Shown here: one piece after another, positions 42,754 to 51,747 of the stretch
How the letters are laid out: each line of letters begins with the position of its first letter
How positions within the stretch are numbered: position 1 is the stretch's first letter
DNA from: Lachnospiraceae bacterium
Lineage (GTDB): Bacteria > Bacillota > Clostridia > Lachnospirales > Lachnospiraceae
NCBI GenBank assembly: GCA_902363445.1
Contig: CABJAB010000001.1
Coordinates: forward strand, 124,001 to 188,000
Reading direction: 5' to 3'
DNA: 64,000 nt
The notes under the pieces: model-generated
What the model was told of the DNA's origin: nothing
Database searches by the model: none
What the model saw: the letters and a program-made list of their open reading frames with translations, nothing else
Position numbers and translations under genes: made by a program

Positions 42754-43358
42754 GCGACACCGGCAGGCTTGAAGTGCTTACTCAACATTTTAACACCGAG
42801 CAGGTACCCGACAACGCAAAGTACAGCCGTCACGCACAGGGAAATCAAGATGTTCTGCGGTGCGCACCAAAACTGAGCCGTCTGATTCACAGCAGTTGTT
42901 GCAGCCGCCTCGTCCATTCCCAAATCCATATAGATTTTGACGTAGCTTCCCCGGAACAGGAACAGGTTCAGCGTGCTGCCCATAGCATTCAAGCACCACA
43001 TGAGGACATGGGGAACCGCGGGGCGCACTTTGCCCTCATACCCACCCTTCAGCATAATCAATTCGTTGATGATAGCCAGAATGTAGAAATACACAGCCGC
43101 ATAGACACTTCCCATAATCAGCATATAGGTACCGTACAAGACGGCTATGATAAACTGTGTCCCGACTTTCGGGCACTTACGGATCAGCAGCACATAGATA
43201 ATCCCGTTCACAAGACCAATCAGACCCGGCTCCAGAAAGTAGAGAAGCTGCATATTTGCCGCAAAGGGCAGCATGATCAGATACCCAATACCGATCATCA
43301 GGCAGGACAGCACAATGACAAGAACGAAGTCCTTCAGATTCAGAAATTTTGTTTTCAT
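42750..43358 (-). CDS. ECF transporter S component, MptD-like family
   Basis: 202 residues, about six helices ('DFVLVIVLSCLMIGIGYLIM', 'LLYFLEPGLIGLVNGIIYVLL', 'PHVLMWCLNAMGSTLNLFLF'). It has the look of the MptD/TrpP-like putative S components that sit beside exporter-type ABC pairs in siderophore-like loci. The true ligand is unknown; an iron chelate or metallophore is favoured by the neighbouring DtxR-type sites. ATG 43358 after AGGAGG. Longer upstream frame rejected. Confidence 0.8.
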   Translation of the reverse strand: MKTKFLNLKDFVLVIVLSCLMIGIGYLIMLPFAANMQLLYFLEPGLIGLVNGIIYVLLIRKCPKVGTQFIIAVLYGTYMLIMGSVYAAVYFYILAIINELIMLKGGYEGKVRPAVPHVLMWCLNAMGSTLNLFLFRGSYVKIYMDLGMDEAAATTAVNQTAQFWCAPQNILISLCVTAVLCVVGYLLGVKMLSKHFKPAGVA

Positions 43359-43368
43359 TTTATTCCTC

Positions 43369-45111
43369 CTAAGATTGTTTGAATGTATAAGTTTCAGCTT
43401 GATTTTGCAATTCCCACAGTCGGGCATAGAGTCCGTCCATCCCGACAAGCTGGTCATGGGTTCCCTTTTGCGTGATCTCACCATTTTCAAGTACAAGAAT
43501 TTGCTGTGCACCGCGCACGGTTTTCAGCCGGTGTGCAATCATAATCACAGTGCGTTCCTTTGCTATTTCATCCAATGCGGTCTGAACCATCGCCTCATTA
43601 TCGGCATCCAGGGACGCGGTAGGCTCATCTAACAGCAGAATCGGCACATCCTTTAAAAAGGCTCTCGCCAGTGATACGCGTTGTCGCTCACCGCCGGACA
43701 GAGTAGCGCCGCCTTCGCCTACCACCGTATCGTACCCCTCTGGAAACGCGGAAATGAAGTCATGGCAGTGGGCCTTTTTGCAGGCGTCGTGCATCTGCTC
43801 TTCTGTAATCTCTGTGTTGCCAAAGCACAGGTTTTCATGGAGTGTGCCCCGGAACAGATAAGTATTCTGCATCACCATTGACACCTGGGAAAGAAGGCTT
43901 TCGGTCCCTATGCCGCGAAGTTCTTTTCCATCCAGCCAAGCTTGGCCCTTCTGGTAATCCCAAAACCGAGCCATCAGCCGCAGAAGTGTGGATTTGCCGC
44001 TGCCGGAAAGACCGACCAGCGCGGTAAATGCCCCTGCCGGGGTCTCAAAACTTACATTGTGAATGACATCCTTGCCATCCGCATAATGAAAGAAGACTTT
44101 ATCAAACGTATAACTTCGGCCGTGGTTGATTTCTTCTTCCCCCGGAGGGTCGGAGGTCATCATTACCTTGTCCAGTCGCTCTCCGGACGGAACCATGCCC
44201 CGCAAGGCTGAAATGCTGGTGACAATCATAAGCGCAGGCTCGGAGAGTTTTGTAGCAAGGATTAGGAATCCCGCAAAATCCAAGATTGTCAGGCTGCCGC
44301 CCATCAGCAGGTACAGCCCCACCGACGCCGTTACGGGTACAATAAATTTGACCAGCGATGCGCACAAGGTAGACATGCTGCCCGCAATCGCCTCATCCCG
44401 CAGGGATTCGTCCCGCAAGGCTTTAAATGCCTGCTTCAGCGCGTCAAATCCACTGCCTGTGCGGTGATAGGCTTTGAGATCCTTCATGCCGCGCAGATAT
44501 TCACCCAGTTGTGTGGCAGCATGGGCCTTTGCCTCCATGACGTGGCGGCTGTGTTTTTCCTTTATACGGGCGATTCCCAGCATGAGAAGCGCACAGATTG
44601 GCAGCATTCCAAAGATGGCTAATCCCATCCGCCAATCATATACGCAAATCCATACGAGAGAAATCAAAAGCAATATGCCTACGCCGATGGGATAGGGCAG
44701 CCAGTAACACATGGTATATTCCACATTGGCAAAATCGCTTGCGAAAGAACTGATCAATTCACCGGATTCCCTGGACGAAAAAAATCCCAGGGGCTGTCGG
44801 CGCAATTTCTGAATATAAGCGATCCGCTTGTCAGCCGTATTCCGATAGGCACGGCCATAGGTAAAATAATAGGTCACCAGTTCCATGGCGTATTGCAGCA
44901 ATATGTACACAAGACCCACAGCCGCCAGCCGAATAAGCAAGGTGAGATCCAATGTGTACGGCGGTACAAACGCCGAACCAAGCGTGTAAATTGCCATATA
45001 AGCCAGAATGGCCGGAAGCATGCTGCACGCCTGGGAGAGAAAAAGCCACAGCGTAGGCTGAAGAAGTTCTTTTGACTTGTGAAATGTGAACTGACGTATC
45101 ATTTTAAACAT
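43369..45111 (-). CDS. ABC transporter, fused membrane and ATP-binding domains (second subunit)
   Basis: 580 residues. Six-helix exporter-type membrane domain followed by an ATPase with Walker A 'GLSGSGKSTLLR', signature 'LSGGERQRVSLA' and Walker B 'ILLLDEPTASLD'. It pairs with the next-upstream gene as a heterodimer. Exporter-fold heterodimers with this gene context (AraC regulator, metal operators) are used for siderophore import in the YbtPQ/IrtAB group; direction cannot be read from sequence. ATG 45111 has GGAGG 8 bases upstream and overlaps the previous stop. Confidence 0.9.
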   Translation of the reverse strand: MFKMIRQFTFHKSKELLQPTLWLFLSQACSMLPAILAYMAIYTLGSAFVPPYTLDLTLLIRLAAVGLVYILLQYAMELVTYYFTYGRAYRNTADKRIAYIQKLRRQPLGFFSSRESGELISSFASDFANVEYTMCYWLPYPIGVGILLLISLVWICVYDWRMGLAIFGMLPICALLMLGIARIKEKHSRHVMEAKAHAATQLGEYLRGMKDLKAYHRTGSGFDALKQAFKALRDESLRDEAIAGSMSTLCASLVKFIVPVTASVGLYLLMGGSLTILDFAGFLILATKLSEPALMIVTSISALRGMVPSGERLDKVMMTSDPPGEEEINHGRSYTFDKVFFHYADGKDVIHNVSFETPAGAFTALVGLSGSGKSTLLRLMARFWDYQKGQAWLDGKELRGIGTESLLSQVSMVMQNTYLFRGTLHENLCFGNTEITEEQMHDACKKAHCHDFISAFPEGYDTVVGEGGATLSGGERQRVSLARAFLKDVPILLLDEPTASLDADNEAMVQTALDEIAKERTVIMIAHRLKTVRGAQQILVLENGEITQKGTHDQLVGMDGLYARLWELQNQAETYTFKQS

Positions 45112-46909
45112 GTGCAGCACCTCCTTTCATCTGCCAGGCTTCCGTCTCATTTTGAATCACCCATAGGTGCGCATAAAGCCCGTCTTTTTGAAGCAGTGAT
45201 CTGTGGGTGCCGCTCTCTTTTAGCCTGCCGCCCTCCAAAACGAAAATATTATCCGCATCCTGGATGGAATAAAGCCGATGAGCGATCATGAGGACGGTCT
45301 TTCCTTTTAAAAGCTCCGCCATTCCTTCCCGCAGGGCAAGCTCGTTTTCTGCATCGGTAAACGCCATCGCTTCATCAAGCACAATAATCGGCGCATTTTT
45401 CAAGATTGCTCTCGCAATGGCAATTCGCTGGGCCTCGCCTCCGGAAAGCTTATGTCCGCCGTCTCCAAGCTTCGTGTCATAGCCGTTCGGAAAAGAAAGG
45501 ATGAAGTCGTGGCACCGGGCGGCTTTTGCAGCATTCTCAACCTCCTGCCGGCTTACATCGCGGTGCATGGCAATATTGTCATAGACGCTCTCCGCAAATA
45601 TATAGGTATCTTGAAACACAAAAGCGATCATCTTCATAAGTGCCTCGGCAGAATACTCCCGGATGTCTTTACCGCCTATGGTGACCGTTCCGCTTTCCAC
45701 GTCCCAAAAACGGGCAAGGAGCTGGCCTGCTGTAGATTTTCCTCCGCCGGATGGGCCGACCAGCGCGGCAAAGCTCCCGGCAGGGATTTTCATTGTCACA
45801 TGGTCAAGCGCCATCCTGCGCAGTGGGTCGGCAGCGTTCTGGTAGGAAAAGCTAACATCCCGGAAAACAACGCTTGTGTCGCTCTCCTGTGCGTTCTCCA
45901 CGCCCTCAGACATGGGCTGCATATCCAAAACATCGTCAATTTGATCCATTCGCACGGACAGATTCCGCAGATCCGCCCCAAACTCTACCAGTTCCATCAA
46001 GGGATTGATGCAGGCGGGGCCGACAATCAGAAACATCAGCAGCTCCATCATCAGTTCATGACTTCCTGGGTTCAAGTACAACAGTACACAGCCAACAGCC
46101 AAAATGAACGCCAGTACAGAAAGCGTGATAGTCTTATACGCTCCATAGATTGGTGTGACCCTCTTAAGATACGACATCAAATAGGTTCTGTTTTTTTCTA
46201 TGAATCCTGTCAAGCGAAGCGCTGCCGCCTCCGGACGTCCAAAAATTTTCTCCTCCTCCATACCTGCCACGTATTCAGAAAAGGCGGCGTCCATCTCTGT
46301 AGAGGAACGGTTCATATCTGCCCATATCTTTTGTCCCCGTTTCCCGCCAAAGGCAGAAAACTGAATTGCAAAAGCGATCAGCAGCGCAAAAACGATCGTC
46401 AGCGTAAGCGGCACATTGATGGAAAACAGCAGAACCGCCAGCGCAGCCAGCAAAAGCCCAGCCCCGACAAGGTTAGAAACATCGTGCGCAATGATATTTT
46501 CCATCTTTTCGATGTTCTCGTTCATCATTTTCTGCATCGCTCCGGATTGCCCGCCGGTATAAAAGCCAAGGTTTAATTTCCCCATGTGGTCAAGGATGCG
46601 CAGCCTCAAATCATAAAGGGCATTAAACGCACTGGCATGGCAGGTAAAACTTCCGATAATGGACAACAGGATACCCAAAGCAATGCTGCCCAAAGTGATT
46701 GCCGTCCAAATCCATACATCACCGAAGTTGACCGTTGTGCTTTCAAGCGAAGCCATTAGAAAATGCCTGACGATTCGATAAGACGTGTAAAACGGCACGC
46801 ACGATAACAGAATGCCGAAGGCGGAGCAGGCAACGCCCAAAAGATACCGTCCTGAGCTGCAGTGTGCAGTTTTGAATACGCGCAATACTGTATTTTTTCT
46901 CTCTTTCAT
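45104..46909 (-). CDS. ABC transporter, fused membrane and ATP-binding domains (first subunit)
   Basis: 601 residues. Six-helix exporter-type membrane domain, then an ATPase with Walker A 'GPSGGGKSTAGQ', signature 'LSGGEAQRIAIA', Walker B 'IIVLDEAMAFTD', H-loop 'IAHRL'. The Walker B aspartate run is DEAMAF rather than DEPT, as in YbtP/IrtA-like subunits. First gene of the ABC-ABC-S-T-AA-DtxR operon. Its promoter has operator site C just past the -10 box. ATG 46909; the site is modest (AAAGGA). Confidence 0.9.
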   Translation of the reverse strand: MKERKNTVLRVFKTAHCSSGRYLLGVACSAFGILLSCVPFYTSYRIVRHFLMASLESTTVNFGDVWIWTAITLGSIALGILLSIIGSFTCHASAFNALYDLRLRILDHMGKLNLGFYTGGQSGAMQKMMNENIEKMENIIAHDVSNLVGAGLLLAALAVLLFSINVPLTLTIVFALLIAFAIQFSAFGGKRGQKIWADMNRSSTEMDAAFSEYVAGMEEEKIFGRPEAAALRLTGFIEKNRTYLMSYLKRVTPIYGAYKTITLSVLAFILAVGCVLLYLNPGSHELMMELLMFLIVGPACINPLMELVEFGADLRNLSVRMDQIDDVLDMQPMSEGVENAQESDTSVVFRDVSFSYQNAADPLRRMALDHVTMKIPAGSFAALVGPSGGGKSTAGQLLARFWDVESGTVTIGGKDIREYSAEALMKMIAFVFQDTYIFAESVYDNIAMHRDVSRQEVENAAKAARCHDFILSFPNGYDTKLGDGGHKLSGGEAQRIAIARAILKNAPIIVLDEAMAFTDAENELALREGMAELLKGKTVLMIAHRLYSIQDADNIFVLEGGRLKESGTHRSLLQKDGLYAHLWVIQNETEAWQMKGGAAHV

Positions 46910-46968
46910 GACTTTCCTTTCTCTGCTCAGCATCCATCGGCAAACGCAAAAGCAATTTTTTATTATAC

Positions 46969-47021
46969 GGTTAGCAATGGCTAACCATGAATTATTTTAT
47001 CAGAGCCTGCGGAAATGTCAA
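46969..47021 (-). promoter_or_regulatory. Promoter and DtxR-type operator (site C) of the ABC/ECF operon
   Basis: Minus-strand TTGACA (47016-47021), 16-base spacer, TAAAAT (46994-46999). Seven bases further lies the perfect inverted repeat GGTTAG-N6-CTAACC (46969-46986). Confidence 0.75.
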
Positions 47022-47077
47022 CAAGACACTAAGTGTCTTAAAAGTACTTTCTAAAAAGCGGATTTTCTTAAAAAGCA

Positions 47078-47135
47078 TTGATTTTACAAGGGTTTTCGTG
47101 CTATTATATCTCTATACGGTTAGCAAAAACTAACC
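47078..47135 (+). promoter_or_regulatory. Promoter and DtxR-type operator (site D) of the araC-like gene
   Basis: Candidate boxes TTGATT (47078-47083) and TATTAT (47102-47107), or TTTACA/ATATCT with 17 bases. These are followed by the perfect inverted repeat GGTTAG-N6-CTAACC (47118-47135). Confidence 0.7.
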
Positions 47136-47196
47136 TTAAAATTGTGTCAAAACAGAAATCCCCATGCTTTTTCGGCACACTGGGAGGAGAAAATCT

Positions 47197-48183
47197 ATGA
47201 TCACCATACACAATACCGAAGAAATGCTTGAGTTTTATGGAGCTCAAGGAGCGATACGCACCGCATCGAAAGGCGGATTTTTATACACATTCCCTTTTCC
47301 GGAGAATGGTTCATTTGTCCGCTTCTGGGGAAACCTGCAGGGGTTTTCCGCTGCTTCTGCTGATTTCACCTACCCAAACGACACAGTGATTCGCTCCCTG
47401 TTTCAGCAGAGATATCTGGGAATTGGTTTGAGTGATGAAGGAAGCGTGATTTCCTATAACAGAAAGGACAAGCAGCAGCAGCTCCGCGAAGGTATCAACT
47501 GTTATGTCTTTGATTCCCTTACACCATATTTTATGAAGGTGAAAGGCGGCGAGCGCCTTCGTTTTCGGGCGCTGTACTTTCAGGAACAGTTTTTTCTTGA
47601 AAACAACGTGCCATTATACGATAGCTTTTGGCGGGATGCAAAAGTCTCCATCGGAGGCCAGCCGATCCATGCCCCGGAACTTGTATCCATCTATCACCGC
47701 ATTGAAAAATGCCGCTTGACTGGGCCCGCCTTCGATACCTGGATGCGGGGACAGGGATTGGAAGCGGCCGGTTATATCCTGAATTTAGTGCAGAAATACT
47801 CAAAAAAAGTACCCGTGAATTTTGATGATAACGAAATGAGAACAATCGAAAAGGCAAAATCCATGCTAAAAGCGAATCTTGAAAATACCCCGACGATTCT
47901 TGAACTTTGCAAATTGGTCTGCATGAATAAAAACAAGCTTCAAGAAGGCTTTCATATTACGGAAGGAAAGAGCATTGCGGAATATGTCCGTACACTTCGT
48001 ATGGAACGGGCACTGGAGCTTTTAGAAACAAGCAATTTGTCTATGCACGAAATTGCACATGCTGTCGGCTATCATAGTATCAGCAATTTTTACGGTACTT
48101 TTAATCATACATTTGGCGAAACACCAGGGTTGATCCAGCAAATATTAAGAGAAAAGAGAAATCCAAATTCCATCGAATCCTGA
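47197..48183 (+). CDS. AraC family transcriptional regulator
   Basis: 328 residues. The C-terminal ~100 residues hold the two AraC helix-turn-helices ('TPTILELCKLVCMNKNKLQEGFH', 'MHEIAHAVGYHSISNFYGTFNHTFGETPG'). The N-terminal ~210-residue sensing domain is not a recognisable cupin. It is divergent from the ABC/ECF operon. Regulators of this kind (YbtA/PchR logic) activate uptake of a siderophore when they bind it. Predicted to be repressed by the DtxR-type protein at site D. ATG 47197 after GGGAGGAG. Confidence 0.88.
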   Translation: MITIHNTEEMLEFYGAQGAIRTASKGGFLYTFPFPENGSFVRFWGNLQGFSAASADFTYPNDTVIRSLFQQRYLGIGLSDEGSVISYNRKDKQQQLREGINCYVFDSLTPYFMKVKGGERLRFRALYFQEQFFLENNVPLYDSFWRDAKVSIGGQPIHAPELVSIYHRIEKCRLTGPAFDTWMRGQGLEAAGYILNLVQKYSKKVPVNFDDNEMRTIEKAKSMLKANLENTPTILELCKLVCMNKNKLQEGFHITEGKSIAEYVRTLRMERALELLETSNLSMHEIAHAVGYHSISNFYGTFNHTFGETPGLIQQILREKRNPNSIES

Positions 48184-48238
48184 CCCTTATGTATATCAGA
48201 TGATTATGTATGCGACAAAAAAGACATGAAAAAGCCGC

Positions 48239-48473
48239 CTATTCTGTGTGCATCTCAAAGCAGTAACCCACCTCCCGGACACACCGAATAGAAAAGGGCG
48301 CTTTGGATGAGGACAGGCAGAGCTTTCTCTGCAACTTTCCCATCATCCAAAACAATGATCTTATCGGCTCCCGTTATGGTGCACAGCCGGTCGGATTCCT
48401 TCTGCATGTCAAAATAAACCTTTTTGGTGCGGTGGTACTTGATCCCGTCGATGAACGAAACCGTATTCACCAC
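48239..48473 (-). pseudogene. Mosaic of response-regulator and ABC-ATPase fragments
   Basis: 48239-48330 encodes the end of an OmpR-type output domain ('KLCLSSSKAPFSIRCVREVGYCFEMHTE'), a near copy of the 39.9-kb remnant. It is joined to a fragment of an ABC ATPase ('RLCTITGADKIIVLDDGKVAE', about 48331-48420) in another frame. No functional gene. Confidence 0.75.
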
Positions 48474-48479
48474 AAAATG

Positions 48480-48750
48480 ATTGTACAGGTGGTGGCCATG
48501 TCACACCGCGCTCTGCTTGCTGTCTTGATGAACATCCCCCATGGGCTTTCTGGGCGATCTGGTTGAGGTTATTGCCCCCACTGTGCAGCTCCCACATAAA
48601 ATCAAAGTACGCCGGGGTCGGATAGGCATCCCTGACGTTTTGCTGATACCGTATTTTTAGCAGCGAAGCATCATCAGGCGAAAAGTTATCTCTGAAAAAG
48701 CCTTGCTCATTAGAGCACATCAGATAAGGATTGCAGGGACTTATTGCCAA
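48480..48750 (-). pseudogene. Fragment of a mobilization protein (MobC-like)
   Basis: The frame contains 'AYPTPAYFDFMWELHSGGNNLNQIAQKAHG', which matches the 'GNNLNQIAxxAN' core of relaxosome MobC proteins; both ends are scrambled. Marks a decayed mobilizable element. Confidence 0.6.
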
Positions 48751-48797
48751 TCCATGTTTTCATGAGTTTTTCTTTGATCGTGCTTACTCTGAACCTA

Positions 48798-49846
48798 TCA
48801 TCTTGCCTTAATATACCGCGCGCTCCGCGCCTGCCCGATCCGTTTAATACTTCCATTTTTCACCATAGCGCCCAGCACAGCCTCCACCGTAGTTGGGCTG
48901 ACATCCGGCAGGATCTGGCAGATCTCCGCTTTGGAAATGGGCGTAAGGCTGTTCAGCACGGTTGCCTCCACACGGGCCTTCTTCGTGATTTTCTTCCCAT
49001 GCACAACGGCAAACCGCTTGTCCAGCTCCTTATAGCACATATACAGCATGGAAAGAAAGTTTTCTATAAAAGGAAAGTAACTGTTCTCGTTATTTTCCCA
49101 GCCCTCCGAAGATTGACGCAGAGCTTCGTAATAATAAGCTTTATAGTTGTTGATCTGCTCCTCGAAAGAAACATACTTTCCAGCGTCATATCCGTTTTTA
49201 TAAAGCAGAAGCAGGGAAAGTAACCGGGACATCCTTCCATTACCGTCCCTGAACGGGTGGATACATAGAAAATCCAAAATCACACAGGGAGTGAGAAGAA
49301 GCTGGTTGATATTGGCATCATTTCTGGCCTCCAGATAAGCCAGCTCCAACTGCTCCATCGCCTGGGATGTTTCCGCCGCTGGTGCGGGACGGAAACGCAC
49401 CCGCCGCTGGCCCTGGGCGTCCACTTCCAGAATCACGTTGTCATCGATTTTATATTGCCCGCCGTACTCATATCCGGCAATGGACATCAACATTTCATGA
49501 AGCCGTAAGATATCACTCTGCCGAAGGTCCATATGATCGTATCCCAGATGGATGGTATTCAACGCATCCCTGTATCCGGCAATCTCAGCTTCGTTATGAT
49601 TCAAAGGAGCACTGTTTTGATTAACAATCGCGTTGATACGCTCATCACTGGTGACAATTCCCTCGATGGCGTTGGAGCTTTTGACCGATTGCACCTTGGC
49701 AATGGCCTCCAGCTCCGTAAAAATCCGCGTGTATTCCTCCTTCCTCATACCCGCCATAGTTTTCAGCGACGCGATGCTAGAAGTCAGATTGATGAGGCTT
49801 GCAGGCAGCAAACCGTTGTTCAAAAAGGAATAATCAAATATCCTCA
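48798..49846 (-). CDS. Fic family protein (AMPylase/nucleotide transferase)
   Basis: 349 residues. The catalytic motif 'HPFRDGNGRMSR' is complete, so the protein should be able to transfer AMP to a target hydroxyl. The N-terminal 'SSNAIEG' is the class II inhibitory helix motif (S-x-x-x-x-E-G) that auto-inhibits the active site. A C-terminal winged-helix-like domain ('LNSLTPISKAEICQILPDVSPTTVEAVLGAMVKNGSIKRIG') probably binds its own promoter. The start is 49846 with GGAGG 7 bases upstream. Cargo of the decayed island. Confidence 0.9.
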
Positions 49847-49867
49847 TTCCATAGCCTCCATTCTTTT

Positions 49868-49930
49868 CTGCATATGATTCTACCATTTTATATGCAGTAA
49901 TTCAAGCAGTCACGCTCCCTTTCTGCATAT
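49868..49930. promoter_or_regulatory. Repeated CTGCATAT boxes upstream of fic
   Basis: CTGCATAT at 49868-49875, its inverse ATATGCAG at 49890-49897 and a third CTGCATAT at 49923-49930, just before the fic start. Candidate operator for the winged-helix end of the Fic protein. Confidence 0.4.
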
Positions 49931-49949
49931 AATATTTAAAAAAATGTGC

Positions 49950-50360
49950 AGTAGTCTATGTAAAACGGCGGTACAACATCATAGTCTTTCTTTGCTTCAT
50001 TGACGTAAGCGTGCAGGGTAAACTCCTGGCTCATAGCATTTACCAGCGTCATCTCCATGGCAGAAAGCTCAATGTTGGATGGAAGTAGGTCTGCGCCTTC
50101 ACTGTGGTGCGGAATACCATCCTCTACTGTAAAAGGTTCATCGCGGATTACTTTTTCATGACGGTGGCAAGAGTGGCCTGCAAGTTATCCTGCTCTTGCC
50201 ATCCGAGGCAGGTAGTTAAATCCCCCTGGGGGCCGCGTCAATAAACAGCACCTTTTTCCCCAGCCGGGCAAAGCCAATGCCTAAGTTCACCGTCATGGTG
50301 GTTTTTCCTGTGCCGCCCTTCTGATTGGCCAGTGCGAGCAGAATAAACGGCGGTTTTCAG
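49950..50360 (-). pseudogene. Broken parA/soj plasmid-partition gene
   Basis: Two separated frames: '[34 protein letters not shown]' (about 50220-50345, the deviant Walker A of ParA) and 'GIPHHSEGADLLPSNIELSAMEMTLVN' (about 50000-50130). The link between them is frameshifted and deleted. 50361-50704 contains no gene I can support. Confidence 0.75.
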
Positions 50361-50704
50361 ACAGGGTAGTATGTACTTTTATATTTTCTTCACAGAGGCG
50401 CACATAACCTTGAGCAACAGTTCATCCACGAAGCCGGGATGTTCATTCTTCTTAAAGAAGCAGAGAATGAGACACGATAAACTGAATTGGATTTAATCAG
50501 CTTATGACAAATCCAGCCAGCCCCTACGAAAGCAATTCCCGTGCTAGTCCCTGCACAAAATTCATGGAGCGTGGTGTAATTGCCAGAGGGAAATCGACCC
50601 GATTTTCGCCTTCGGTTGTCCTATTTTTAATCAAGAAAATCCGGATTAGGACACATCAGATCCTTTCATGATCAGGCAGACCAGATCAGAAAATCTGGAC
50701 ATGG

Positions 50705-50738
50705 AAAAACCCCGGAACCATGCGGTTTCCGGGGTTTT
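50705..50738 (-). terminator. Probable original rpsI terminator, displaced by the insertion
   Basis: AAAACCCCGGAA..TTTCCGGGGTTTT hairpin with T-run on the minus strand. It lies immediately outside the left attachment site. Before insertion of the 11-kb element it would have followed rpsI directly. Confidence 0.7.
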
Positions 50739-50766
50739 GAGTCTTTTTGGTTAATAAAATCCAGCT

Positions 50767-50786
50767 GATTATCTCTTTGTGAACTG
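50767..50786. other. Left attachment site (attL-like) of the rpsI element
   Basis: GATTATCTCTTTGTGAACTG matches 18 of 20 bases of the rpsI 3' end at 61902-61921. These 20 bases define the element borders. Confidence 0.8.
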
Positions 50787-50843
50787 AAATTAACGTTTTT
50801 GTAACTTGGAATGCTTGATTTTACTGGGTTCTTGGAATGTGGT

Positions 50844-50865
50844 GTTGCAAACACGTTACAAACGC
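50844..50865 (+). repeat. Integrase arm-type repeat, left end
   Basis: GTTGCAAACACGTTACAAACGC, 18 of 22 bases identical to 61784-61805 at the other end, same orientation. Confidence 0.55.
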
Positions 50866-50903
50866 AGGGCTTCTCATTACTCCTCACCACACCTCTAAAT
50901 CAT

Positions 50904-50945
50904 CAAAAAGGGAGATAACTCAATGTGTGTCTCCCTCTTTTTTTC
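50904..50945. terminator. Terminator of the cargo operon
   Basis: GGGAGA (50910-50915) pairs with TCTCCC (50930-50935), A-run and T-run on either side. About 80 bases beyond the MgtC stop codon. Confidence 0.65.
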
Positions 50946-51022
50946 TTGCAATATCATTCGTCTTTTAGATTCGATTAGCGAGGTATTGCCGATATGTTCT
51001 CATCCGACAAATCTTATCTTTT

Positions 51023-51724
51023 CTAAGCAATTTCCTTCACATATTCAATTCCCTCCATTTCATATAAATTGCTCAAAACCTCTTGATGATTTACTTTTTT
51101 CACCAAATCCAGCGAAAAGATAAGAATCCCTAAATCCTGATCTAATGTTTTTATTTTACCCCTCTGCATTTCATACATATCAAAGCCCAACTTCTCCATA
51201 TGTTCCACCAGATTACGCAATGAAAATTCCGTAGTATGTTCTATATAAATCTCCATACTTCTGGCGTGCTGTTTGATATAGACATCTATTTTTTTCAGTA
51301 AAACAAGGGCAAATACAGTAAACAGGATTCCAATCAATGCACCGGTATAGAATCCAAAACCCACAGCCAGCCCCAGAGCTGCTGCAACCCATAATCCTGC
51401 AGCTGTCGTAAGACCCCTGATTTCATTTTGTCTTGTTACAATAATCGTACCTGCTCCCAAAAAACCGATACCACTGATCACCTGTGCCCCAAATCTGGTT
51501 GGATCTGTTCCCGGCATCACCATAGATACGTACTGATTTGTCAGCATAAATACGGTTGCACCCACGGAAACAAGAACATAAGTCATAAATCCAGCCGGTC
51601 TATTTTTTATCCCTCTTTCAGTTCCGAGAATCCCGCCAATACAAAGTGAAATAAAAATACGAAAAATGATAGCTGCTGTTGTTAATTTCTCTGGTGCTGC
51701 AATTTCCTGAAATAAAATTTCCAT
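51023..51724 (-). CDS. MgtC/SapB family membrane protein
   Basis: 233 residues. N-terminal five-helix MgtC domain ('RIFISLCIGGILGTERGIKNRPAGFMTYVLVSVGATVFML', 'GAQVISGIGFLGAGTIIV'). A cytosolic ACT-like C-terminal domain follows, from about residue 150. MgtC proteins modulate ATP synthase, phosphate and Mg2+ homeostasis; SapB-type relatives are unassigned. Last gene of the cargo operon, 23 bases behind the sigma factor gene. Together with the CDF transporter it suggests a divalent-metal theme. Confidence 0.9.
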   Translation of the reverse strand: MEILFQEIAAPEKLTTAAIIFRIFISLCIGGILGTERGIKNRPAGFMTYVLVSVGATVFMLTNQYVSMVMPGTDPTRFGAQVISGIGFLGAGTIIVTRQNEIRGLTTAAGLWVAAALGLAVGFGFYTGALIGILFTVFALVLLKKIDVYIKQHARSMEIYIEHTTEFSLRNLVEHMEKLGFDMYEMQRGKIKTLDQDLGILIFSLDLVKKVNHQEVLSNLYEMEGIEYVKEIA

Positions 51725-51747
51725 TATTTTATGCCCTCCTCATCCTT

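Noticed and set aside
45452..46576. 374-codon plus-strand open frame
   Set aside because: Antisense to an ABC transporter gene with intact Walker motifs.
50672..50890. 72-codon minus-strand ORF
   Set aside because: It spans the displaced rpsI terminator and the attachment site; no domain and no ribosome binding site.
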